Shown here: piece by piece, positions 1-5,699 of the stretch | How the letters are laid out: every line of letters starts with the position of its first letter | How positions within the stretch are numbered: position 1 is the first letter of the stretch | Source: Planctomycetota bacterium | Lineage (GTDB): Bacteria; Planctomycetota; Phycisphaerae; WQYP01 | DNA: 10,391 bases | Direction: 5' to 3' | Assembly: GCA_021852245.1 (NCBI GenBank) | Contig: JAJZNY010000278.1 | Coordinates: 1-10,391, forward strand | Notes under the pieces: model-generated | What the model was told of the DNA's origin: nothing | Databases searched by the model: none | What the model saw: only the letters and a program-made list of their open reading frames with translations | Translations under genes and position numbers: made by a program

Positions 1-74
1 TTCCCGAAGGTGGCAGTCGCCTTTTTCACGCCCGTATTAAACCACAGACTCGGCCCTGGCGCAAGTTAAGATCG

Positions 75-83
75 TGTTAATAT
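75..83 (+). promoter_or_regulatory. Possible extended -10 promoter upstream of the UDG-like gene
   Basis: The bases TGtTAATAT match an extended -10 element (TGn followed by TAATAT, 5 of 6 to consensus). No good -35 hexamer sits about 17 bases upstream, which an extended -10 can tolerate. A start near base 90 would give a leader of about 150 bases before the ATG at 243, and this leader would contain the nested inverted repeat at 83-149. Motif-only call. Confidence 0.3.
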
Positions 84-149
84 TCTGCGAGCATTCCGCC
101 AGCAAATTCCGGGACACTACTGGCGTCCAGCCCGCGCCGGCTCGCAGAA
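83..149. repeat. Nested inverted repeat upstream of the UDG-like gene
   Basis: A perfect 10-bp inverted repeat has arms TTCTGCGAGC (83-92) and GCTCGCAGAA (140-149). Inside it lies a 6-bp inverted repeat, CGCCAG (97-102) with CTGGCG (120-125). It begins right at the putative -10 element, so it could fold in the leader RNA or act as a regulator site. One 10-bp repeat with this spacing is expected by chance about once per 10 kb; the nesting makes it somewhat less likely to be random. Confidence 0.4.
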
Positions 150-242
150 ATGCTCGGTATGCGGACAATAACGGTCCGGGGTACGCCGTAAGATGGACTT
201 TCAGTTGTTTCGATCAGTTTTGATGGAATAAAGGGGTATTGT

Positions 243-803
243 ATGAAAAAATCACGGACTTTCGACCCATGGGTTGGCCAACACTACAAGGACGGCATCG
301 GAGGTAAGCGCGTCCTTATTTTGGGTGAATCACACTATGGCGATAAAGGCGATGAAACGTCCGAATTCACAAGGCTCATAATTGAGAACCACGGAATCAA
401 GAAGGGAAAACACCGCATCTACGCGAGGATCAAGGTTCTTATCGCCGGAGGAGGCCTCAGCGATCCGCAGCGGGATGAATTTTGGCAGAAGGTCGCATTT
501 TATAATTATATTCAGACGGCGATCGCCCGCCCGCGCATTCGCCCCACGCCCGAACAGTGGGAGGCGGCCACCGACCCGTTCCTCGATACCGTTAGTGAAC
601 TCTCGCCCGAGTTTGTCGTTGTGTTAGGAGTGGAATTGGGCAAGCACTTGCCCCCGCTGCCGGGGGGCGTCGTCGCTTGCAACTTGAAGCACCCGTCATC
701 TTGGGGCTTTAGTTACGATTGCGAGCGGGAAAAGTTGAAAGCTGCCGGACTCAGTGTCCAGGGACACCAAATATTAACTGATCGAGCGAGCCGGTCGGTA
801 TGA
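243..803 (+). CDS. Uracil-DNA-glycosylase-fold-like hypothetical protein
   Basis: A 186-residue cytoplasmic protein with no signal peptide or membrane segment. The ATG is preceded by AAGGGG (231-236) at 6 bases, supporting this start. Several blocks resemble the uracil-DNA glycosylase superfamily: a hydrophobic strand ending in a motif-1-like LILGESHYG (residues 25-33), a central strand VVVLGVELGKHLP (125-137), and a motif-2-like HPS (150-152). Canonical families use GEAPG or GQDPY followed by an Asp or Asn; here GESHYG replaces this, so uracil excision cannot be assumed. The conserved-looking segment EFWQKVAFYNYIQ (79-91) also suggests a coherent family. The last 15 or so residues look unstructured and might reflect a decayed end. 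The next gene is a modification-dependent nuclease, so a role in handling modified or damaged DNA is plausible but inferred. I am fairly sure it is a real gene and moderately sure of the fold. Confidence 0.72.
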   Translation: MKKSRTFDPWVGQHYKDGIGGKRVLILGESHYGDKGDETSEFTRLIIENHGIKKGKHRIYARIKVLIAGGGLSDPQRDEFWQKVAFYNYIQTAIARPRIRPTPEQWEAATDPFLDTVSELSPEFVVVLGVELGKHLPPLPGGVVACNLKHPSSWGFSYDCEREKLKAAGLSVQGHQILTDRASRSV

Positions 804-1173
804 AAGTGTGAGCGCGGGTCGCTGAGTACGCCCGGGCGTGGAAGTGGCGCACGGCGGCTGTGCGGAATCCTTGGCGCTTGACGGTAACGGAGGCCAAACT
901 ATGATGCGGCCGGAGGAAAAAAAGTTGTTGGAGAATACCTTTGGTAGGCGCACCGCCCGGCCGAACTTTGGAAAGCCTGCGCGTGTTGCCGGGCACCCGG
1001 CGTGCCGGCCTGCGGCGACCCAAAGCTCGGTAGGGTAATAAGGGTAGCAGTATCTCGCCCGCTTCGGCATGTGCGAATGTGGGCGCCATGTGGAATATGC
1101 CGATGCACGCTTACCCCGGCATGCATTTAGGCGCGTAGGCCGAACCATTTTTTCGGGAAATCGGAGAAAGACA
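804..1173 (+). other. Intergenic gap / probable long leader of the restriction gene
   Basis: These 370 bases hold no convincing gene. They contain a 12-bp perfect palindrome (ACGCCCGGGCGT, 828-839), the promoter at 878-905, and a GC-rich segment at 988-1009 with two mutually exclusive hairpins. One hairpin is GCCGG (988-992) with CCGGC (997-1001). The other is GGCAC (992-996) with GTGCC (1002-1006), extendable past one bulged G. A 45-codon ORF starting at 901 has a good Shine-Dalgarno (GGAGG, 889-893) but overlaps the promoter -10, and its sequence looks unlike a protein. Confidence 0.5.
878..905 (+). promoter_or_regulatory. Sigma70-type promoter for the DUF262/DUF1524 gene
   Basis: TTGACG (878-883, 5 of 6 to TTGACA) is followed after a 16-base spacer by TATGAT (900-905, 5 of 6 to TATAAT). 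This is the best promoter match I noticed in the window. Transcription would start near 912 and run about 260 bases before the nuclease ATG at 1174. The palindrome at 828-839 lies 39 bases upstream of the -35 and could be a regulator site, although such palindromes occur by chance. Confidence 0.55.
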
Positions 1174-3456
1174 ATGACAGTTTGGAAGGTGGGATCGCGG
1201 TGGAACGAGACGGGAGCCCCCGGGAATTCCGTCCTAACCCTTTTTGAACGCCACGGTGTCGTATTTACCGGAAGCAGCCGGCGGCTTTTCGAGAGGATAA
1301 AACCCGGAGACCTTTTGGCAATCACCGACGGGACGCGCGTCATGGCGATCGGCAGGGTGACCTCATCCCCGATGGCGATCACAAAATTTGACTTCCACGG
1401 TGACCTCGAAATGCGTGGCTACGTTGATGATGGTGTCGTCGCGTGCAGGGCTGCGATCACGCCGCTGGAGGAGGCGGACCGCTTTCAGGCCTTTTCGTCG
1501 GGGGCGGGGAGGCGGGGGGTATGCCAAATGCCGACGATCGGCGATAAAATTAAGGAAATCCACGCCCGGTACCAGCAAGAGCTTGCTGAACGGAAGCAGT
1601 TCACCATCAGCGCCCGGAGCGCTCCCCTCGTTGGCAGTTCGGACTGCCTCTTGCGGGGTAACACTCGCCTCCGCGTCCCTGTTTACCAGCGGCCATTTTC
1701 GTGGCCGGAGAGCCAGGTAAGGAGGTTTCTCACGGATGCCCTGTCCTCTTTCCGCGGCACCGACGGGAACAGCGAGCCGGAGCCGATGTTCATCGGCACG
1801 ATGCAATTGTCGGCGCCCAGGGGCGTGGACGACGCGAAGAAAATATCGGAGCAGGAGGTCATCGACGGACAGCAAAGGCTCAGCACACTCCTCGTGCTCC
1901 TGAGGGTGCTGCAGAAAATGAGCGGGCCGGATGCGGGCGAGACGTTAAGGCACTTGAGGCTAGACTGGCTTAAGACGAACGTGAACGGTGGCATCCAACA
2001 CAAGTATTTAGTCGAGTTTCTTGAGGCCGACCCGCCTTGGTCCGATGCAGACAGCCTGAACCCCTACCTTAGATGTGCCGCCATTCTCAAGGAAGGCCTC
2101 GACCGGCCTCAAGGTGATGGCGCCGACGATGCCGACGGCCCGCGGCCGACGGATTTAAATGCCTTTGCGGAGTACCTCCTTACGCGCGTCTACTTCGTGG
2201 TGGTCGAGACTCGTGCCGGCCTCTCAAAGACCCTGCAGATATTCGACGCAATCAATACCGCGGGCTTGGATCTGGGCGCCGGGGACGTCTTCAAAGTACG
2301 ATTTTACGAGTATCTCCACGTGGTTAAGGGCCACGGCGAGGAGGTGTTTCACAAAATCGACAAAATATATACGGCCATCGACCAGTATAATAAGGAGTTC
2401 CACCGGCAAGTGTCGAGCATCGACGAGGTGCTCGCCCTCTATCAGCCGATCCTGATCGCCCGGCACGACCTGCGACCCGACCTCCATAAATACAGTTCCG
2501 GGGTGTTTTGGGAACGCCTCCTTGACGCCCTGCTACAGGTCAACATCTGGGATGGCTTCCAAAACGCGAAGGGCGTTGAGGTGGCCTACGACGATCTGGA
2601 ACGCCTTGTCGAGGCGCGCTACGCTTGGGAAAAATGGATGGGCGGGGCCACCGCAGAAATCAGGTGCGCCGCAGAGTTCGTCAGGACCTCTCGCTACGGG
2701 CGGTTCTGGATTTACGCGGTATTGTTTATGTTCCGTTACGGCGAAAAGAACGCGGCCAGCTTTCTGCTGCAGCTCGCTAAGCTCTTGGTAGTTTATAGCA
2801 CGATCCATGGGAAGGCCCTCTATGAGGTAAGCAAAACATTTTGGGGGGAGTTGGCCGCACGGATGTTTGCCGAACAGCGCTGCGACGCGACGGAATTAAT
2901 TTCGATGATCACCAAGAGGATCGGGGATCAAAAGGAGTGCATGGAAAAGGCGCTAGGCGGCCCAATCGCAGGCAGCCCCACCGTGAAATACCTGCTTTGC
3001 CGCCTTTCAGCGATGCTGCAAGCCTCAAACTTCCGAACCATGAGGAATGGCAGTGCTGACAAATTCATCCGCGATTTGTTTTGGAGCGAAGTTGATATCG
3101 AGCACATCGAATCGGTCCTCAACAAGGATGGAAGCAAGCGCGAGGAAATCTGGGAGAAGTGGGGCGACAATCTAAATGGCATCGGCAATCTCATGGTTCT
3201 TGACCGAGGCCTAAACCGTAGCATCAGCAATGGGGACTACGTTAAGACTAAGCTGCCAGCGTACGCCAAGAGCCGCTTCCAAATCGCCAGGCAGCAGAGG
3301 GAGGTTTTCCGGGATTGGGGCCTGGACCAGTGTCTCGTTCGTAAAGAACGCGAAATTAAAAAGCTCATGGGGTACATCATGGAGGGACCCCCGCCAGATG
3401 TTGCGGATGGAAGCAGTCAGGCGGCGGAGGTTGGGAATAGCAATGTGCCATCATAG
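1174..3456 (+). CDS. Single-chain type IV restriction-like enzyme: PUA/EVE-like + DUF262 + DUF1524
   Basis: A 760-residue protein. The start at 1174 is chosen over an in-frame ATG at 1069 because it has GGAGAAAG (1163-1170) just upstream and the protein then begins directly with a domain-like sequence (MTVWKVGSRW). Residues 1-115 resemble a PUA/EVE-type modified-base reader, including KPGDLLAITDG at 43-53 and AIGRV at 58-62. DUF262 (GmrS-like) follows, with RVPVYQRPFSW (167-177), FIGTMQL (206-212), the hallmark VIDGQQRLSTL (229-239), and FDAINTAGLDLGAGDVFK (357-374). Residues 630-705 match DUF1524 (GmrD-like HNH): DIEHI (641-645, catalytic-type H644), GNLMVL (671-676), N681, and the K..Y..S signature (K691-S700). 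GmrSD, BrxU and SspE use this DUF262+DUF1524 pairing to couple nucleotide hydrolysis to cleavage of modified phage DNA. The proline usual after the HNH histidine (HxxP) is replaced here (HIES). No methyltransferase is nearby, which fits a type IV rather than a classical restriction system. The substrate modification cannot be read from the sequence. Confidence 0.88.
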   Translation: MTVWKVGSRWNETGAPGNSVLTLFERHGVVFTGSSRRLFERIKPGDLLAITDGTRVMAIGRVTSSPMAITKFDFHGDLEMRGYVDDGVVACRAAITPLEEADRFQAFSSGAGRRGVCQMPTIGDKIKEIHARYQQELAERKQFTISARSAPLVGSSDCLLRGNTRLRVPVYQRPFSWPESQVRRFLTDALSSFRGTDGNSEPEPMFIGTMQLSAPRGVDDAKKISEQEVIDGQQRLSTLLVLLRVLQKMSGPDAGETLRHLRLDWLKTNVNGGIQHKYLVEFLEADPPWSDADSLNPYLRCAAILKEGLDRPQGDGADDADGPRPTDLNAFAEYLLTRVYFVVVETRAGLSKTLQIFDAINTAGLDLGAGDVFKVRFYEYLHVVKGHGEEVFHKIDKIYTAIDQYNKEFHRQVSSIDEVLALYQPILIARHDLRPDLHKYSSGVFWERLLDALLQVNIWDGFQNAKGVEVAYDDLERLVEARYAWEKWMGGATAEIRCAAEFVRTSRYGRFWIYAVLFMFRYGEKNAASFLLQLAKLLVVYSTIHGKALYEVSKTFWGELAARMFAEQRCDATELISMITKRIGDQKECMEKALGGPIAGSPTVKYLLCRLSAMLQASNFRTMRNGSADKFIRDLFWSEVDIEHIESVLNKDGSKREEIWEKWGDNLNGIGNLMVLDRGLNRSISNGDYVKTKLPAYAKSRFQIARQQREVFRDWGLDQCLVRKEREIKKLMGYIMEGPPPDVADGSSQAAEVGNSNVPS

Positions 3457-3487
3457 GTACGCGAGTCGCAACTGCGGAGATGGCACA

Positions 3488-3937
3488 ATGGGGCCTAACC
3501 AGATGGAAATTCACGTTTTCGACCGCGAAGAAATCGAACGCGGCATTTTAATACGCACCAGTTACGTGGTCATTTCCATCAGCGACCCCCGCAAAAAGCA
3601 CGCGAAGGTCAAGCCGCAATCCGGCCTGCGGGATGTGCTGTTTCTCACCTTTCATGATGCCGAGCCGTCGGACAATTTTGTTTTGCCGCCGCATATCAAA
3701 TTGATAACACCCGCCCAGGCCGATCAAATTCGCGACTTTGTACACAAGCATGCGGCAACCGTCGGCGCGATCGTGGTGCATTGCCATCAGGGGATGTCGC
3801 GCAGCCCGGCCGTTGCCGCAGCCATCAGCGACGCGCTGGGGCTCGATGGGGAGCCGTTCCGACGCCGCTACGCCCCCAACGCTTACGTGTACCAGGCCGT
3901 AGTCGATGCCTTCAACCGCGGCGGCTCATCAGCCTGA
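3488..3937 (+). CDS. Dual-specificity / tyrosine phosphatase-like protein (CX5R)
   Basis: A 149-residue cytoplasmic protein. The ATG at 3488 has GGAG (3476-3479) 8 bases upstream; a longer in-frame ORF from 3230 would overlap the nuclease gene and is rejected. The P-loop signature of cysteine phosphatases is clear: VVHCHQGMSRSPAVAAA (96-112), giving C99-X5-R105 with the usual following Ser106. An aspartate in FHDAEPSD (55-62) could serve as the general acid. The protein is short, like bacterial DSP-type family members. It lies 31 bases after the restriction-like gene and is probably cotranscribed with it. A role reversing phosphorylation of a cassette component is possible but inferred; it may equally be a passenger. 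Phosphatase fold: confident; substrate: unknown, and such folds can also act on nucleotides, RNA ends or phosphoinositides. Confidence 0.82.
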   Translation: MGPNQMEIHVFDREEIERGILIRTSYVVISISDPRKKHAKVKPQSGLRDVLFLTFHDAEPSDNFVLPPHIKLITPAQADQIRDFVHKHAATVGAIVVHCHQGMSRSPAVAAAISDALGLDGEPFRRRYAPNAYVYQAVVDAFNRGGSSA

Positions 3938-4024
3938 AGGCACGCCACGCAACGCCGGCCACCACTTGCGTGCGCATGTCGGCCTGCTTCGCAGGTTACA
4001 CCCGCGCGAGCCGAAATCTTCTCC
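3938..4024. other. Non-coding segment after the phosphatase gene, two small hairpins
   Basis: No gene is seen. CACGCAA (3946-3952) can pair with TTGCGTG (3966-3972), and CCTGC (3983-3987) with GCAGG (3991-3995) around a TTC loop. Neither is followed by a T-run, so neither is a convincing intrinsic terminator. Confidence 0.35.
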
Positions 4025-4131
4025 TAACCCAACTTTCGCACTTTGGGGGTAAAAACCGCATTATCTTGCAACCAGGCCGAAAAAATCTTAAAAATTCCGC
4101 AAATCAGATACAAAGTGCGAAAGCTGGGCTA
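4025..4131. mobile_element. MITE-like element with 19-bp terminal inverted repeats flanked by TA
   Basis: The left arm ACCCAACTTTCGCACTTTG (4027-4045) and the right arm CAAAGTGCGAAAGCTGGGC (4111-4129) are inverted repeats matching at 17 of 19 positions. Each is bordered by TA (4025-4026 and 4130-4131), as expected for an element that duplicates a TA target like IS630/Tc1-mariner elements. The 65 bases between are AT-rich and too short to encode anything, so this would be a non-autonomous element. Both mismatches would be G-U wobbles in RNA read from the minus strand, so a folded RNA is an alternative. No transposase is in the window; the family assignment is inference. Confidence 0.6.
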
Positions 4132-4153
4132 ACCGGTGGATTTATCCGCCGGT
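4132..4153. repeat. 9-bp hairpin abutting the MITE-like element
   Basis: ACCGGTGGA (4132-4140) pairs with TCCGCCGGT (4145-4153) around a TTTA loop, with one T-G wobble. It begins at the first base after the right end of the element at 4025-4131. There is no T-run on either side, so it does not look like a terminator. It may be part of a larger interspersed repeat or the site the element inserted beside. Confidence 0.5.
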
Positions 4154-4203
4154 GGCCATCGTGGTGGACAGCCGCCAACCACAGGGGAGAGGAGAGAAAC
4201 GGA

Positions 4204-4237
4204 TTTAACCGCAGGGGGCGCAGGGGAACGCAGAGGA
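4204..4237 (+). repeat. Short GCAG-type tandem repeat after TTTAAC
   Basis: TTTAAC is followed by three units of about 9 bases with the pattern CGCAGRGG (starting at 4210, 4219 and 4229). Similar TTTAACCGCAGAG-type strings recur as interspersed intergenic repeats in many bacterial genomes, in my recollection. In translation they give Arg/Gly/Thr-rich nonsense, which explains the open frames across this region. Confidence 0.45.
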
Positions 4238-4239
4238 CG

Positions 4240-4277
4240 GGCGGCGTAATGCCAGATAGCCGCCGGCTTGCCGGCGG
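4240..4277. repeat. GC-rich hairpin with alternative pairing partner
   Basis: CCGCCGG (4260-4266) and CCGGCGG (4271-4277) form a perfect 7-bp stem with a CTTG loop. A second GGCGGC (4240-4245) could pair instead with GCCGCC (4259-4264), so the central arm has two partners. No T-run follows, so this is a repeat-type hairpin rather than a terminator. Confidence 0.45.
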
Positions 4278-4416
4278 TAATGCTGCGAAGGGTATCAGAT
4301 ATAACGACGAGGTAGCTTCCTCTGTCTTGGTGTGGGAAAACGCAGACTGCATCGTGCCACAGGCATGAGTCCGCGCGCCACGCGGAGCCTTGCAATGCCA
4401 AAATGGCAGCCGCCGG

Positions 4417-4568
4417 TGCGTCACGGCAAGTGGAGTTATTCGCAAAATAATGCGGGTTTTGTGACGCCGTGACGCTGCATGACGCCACTTTCCCGATGAC
4501 GCTATATGAGGCAAATGTTTATGCTTATACGGAAACCAGCGTCATGGTCCGTCATGCGTCATGCGCCA
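4417..4568. repeat. Cluster of TGACGC / GCGTCA motifs in both orientations
   Basis: TGACGC occurs at 4462, 4470, 4480 and 4497, and its complement GCGTCA at 4418, 4539, 4556 and (outside the cluster) 4643. These create several inverted repeats: GCGTCACGGC (4418-4427) with GCCGTGACGC (4466-4475), ATGACGCT (4496-4503) with AGCGTCAT (4538-4545), and GCATGACGC (4477-4485) with GCGTCATGC (4556-4564). No coding potential is convincing here. It could be an interspersed palindromic repeat or a multi-site regulator-binding region ahead of nfo. Confidence 0.45.
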
Positions 4569-4648
4569 TCACCAAGCCCGCCGCAAATTGCATCCTCGAT
4601 TTAACCTTTTTCCAGCCCCGCCTCGTGTTCCTGATACCCCCCGCGTCA

Positions 4649-4677
4649 TTGTCGCTTCGGCGGTTTAAGGCGATACT
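4649..4677 (+). promoter_or_regulatory. Possible promoter for nfo-aroDE, giving a near-leaderless mRNA
   Basis: TTGTCG (4649-4654, 4 of 6) and GATACT (4672-4677, 4 of 6) are separated by 17 bases. Transcription would start at about 4684, only about 2 bases before the nfo ATG at 4686. Upstream of that ATG the only Shine-Dalgarno-like sequence is a weak GGA (4678-4680), which is consistent with leaderless translation. Weak motif evidence. Confidence 0.25.
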
Positions 4678-4685
4678 GGAAACCT

Positions 4686-5699
4686 ATGTACGGATCGCAC
4701 TTATCCATTGCGGGGGGCATGGAGCGGGCCCTGCTCGAAGCAGAATCGCTGGGGCTCGATACCGTCCAAGTCTTCACCCGCAATCAGCAGCAATGGCGAA
4801 TCCCGCCATTGGAACCGACAGGCGTCGAGCTATTTCGGCAACACGCCCAGCGCCTCCATTTTGACCGCATCGTCGCCCATGATTCCTATCTGATTAATTT
4901 AGCTGCCGACGATCTTGAACTGCGGCAGAAAAGCGTCGATGCACTGGCTACCGAATTGGAACGGTGTGATCGCCTGGGCATTTTCGCACTGGTAACTCAC
5001 GGGGGCTCGCACGGGGGCGCGGGTGAAGCGACCGGGATCGCCCGCCTGATCGAATCCATCAACGCCGTGCTGGCCAAAGCCGATGCCCGCACGCTGCTCT
5101 GCCTGGAAACCACCGCCGGCCAGGGGGCAAGCCTGAATTACCGCTTTGAACACATTCGCGATGTCATCGCCGCTATTGAGCATCCCGCCCGAGTGGCGGT
5201 GTGTATGGATACCGCACACATCTTCGCCGCGGGATACGATCTGCAAACGGCCGAATCCACTGGACGGGTGCTGGACGAATTTGATCGCGTCATCGGTCTG
5301 AACCGCCTCGCCGCCATGCATCTCAACGACAGCCTCAAACCTCTCGCCAGCCGGGTGGATCGGCACGCCCACATCGGGCGCGGAATGATCGGTCTGGACG
5401 CATTTTCGGTGATCGTGCGCCATCCGCGCCTTAAATCGCTGCCGAAGATATTGGAAACCCCAAAAGAGGATGCCCCCGACGGCCGCCCATGGGATACGGT
5501 CAATCTGCAAGTGCTCAAGCTGCTGGAGGCAGGCGCATCCAAAGATTCTGCCGAGATTAAATTACTGATCCACAAAAACCCCCTCAGTTCAGGCAAATCA
5601 GTTTCCGCCTCCCCCGCGCCGCAAAAAGCCAAGGCAACGAAGGCTGACGGCAGGACAGGCGAAAAGGCGGCAGGCAAAAAAGCGGGATCGAAAAAATGA
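4686..5699 (+). CDS. nfo: Endonuclease IV (AP endonuclease, Nfo family)
   Basis: Cuts DNA 5' of abasic sites in base excision repair using a tri-zinc centre in a TIM barrel. The N-terminus MYGSHLSIAGG is the expected family start, so the ATG at 4686 is chosen despite a weak Shine-Dalgarno. All nine metal ligands known from E. coli Nfo have clear equivalents: H65, H105, E141 (LETTAGQG), D175 and H178 (MDTAHIFAAGYD), H212 (MHLND), D225 and H227 (VDRHAHIG), and E257 (ILETP). One oddity is THGGSHGG (104-111), where the family normally has HPGSH. The enzyme core ends near residue 285 and is followed by about 50 residues rich in Lys, Ala, Ser and Gly, absent from the E. coli enzyme and probably a disordered DNA-binding tail. 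At 337 residues it is longer than the roughly 280-residue norm. Its stop codon overlaps the aroDE start in ATGA. Whether it works with the upstream glycosylase-like protein is unknown; 750 bases of repeats separate the groups. Confidence 0.95.
   Translation: MYGSHLSIAGGMERALLEAESLGLDTVQVFTRNQQQWRIPPLEPTGVELFRQHAQRLHFDRIVAHDSYLINLAADDLELRQKSVDALATELERCDRLGIFALVTHGGSHGGAGEATGIARLIESINAVLAKADARTLLCLETTAGQGASLNYRFEHIRDVIAAIEHPARVAVCMDTAHIFAAGYDLQTAESTGRVLDEFDRVIGLNRLAAMHLNDSLKPLASRVDRHAHIGRGMIGLDAFSVIVRHPRLKSLPKILETPKEDAPDGRPWDTVNLQVLKLLEAGASKDSAEIKLLIHKNPLSSGKSVSASPAPQKAKATKADGRTGEKAAGKKAGSKK

Noticed and set aside
1..35. Terminator-like sequence at the window start (AAGGTGGC...GCC followed by TTTTT)
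   Set aside because: Only a 3-4 bp stem is possible; too weak to call, although it might be the end of a terminator for a gene outside the window.
901..1038. 45-codon ORF with a good GGAGG Shine-Dalgarno in the gap before the nuclease gene
   Set aside because: It overlaps the -10 of the best promoter, so its own start codon would not be transcribed from it, and the Arg/Pro/Ala-rich product shows no protein-like pattern. It cannot be fully excluded.
1069..1173. N-terminal extension of the nuclease gene to an upstream ATG
   Set aside because: No Shine-Dalgarno is near 1069, the extra 35 residues are Arg/Cys-rich and domain-free, while 1174 has GGAGAAAG just upstream and starts at a domain boundary.
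4025..4131. Reading the inverted-repeat element as a retron msr-msd RNA
   Set aside because: The paired ends resemble retron a1/a2 arms, but no reverse transcriptase is encoded nearby, and TA borders fit a transposon remnant better.
4260..4277. GC hairpin as an intrinsic terminator
   Set aside because: No T-run follows it on either strand.
3781..4368. Long open frame from within the phosphatase gene into the repeat region
   Set aside because: The first part is a shadow of the phosphatase in another frame, and the rest translates the MITE-like element and GCAG repeats.
4104..4514. Overlapping minus-strand frames across the repeat region
   Set aside because: Low-complexity, Pro/Arg/Ser-rich translations of repeats and hairpins; no ribosome binding site or recognisable motif.
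4417..4568. CRISPR-like array
   Set aside because: Repeated units are only 6-10 bases, irregularly spaced and in both orientations, with no spacer pattern and no cas gene.
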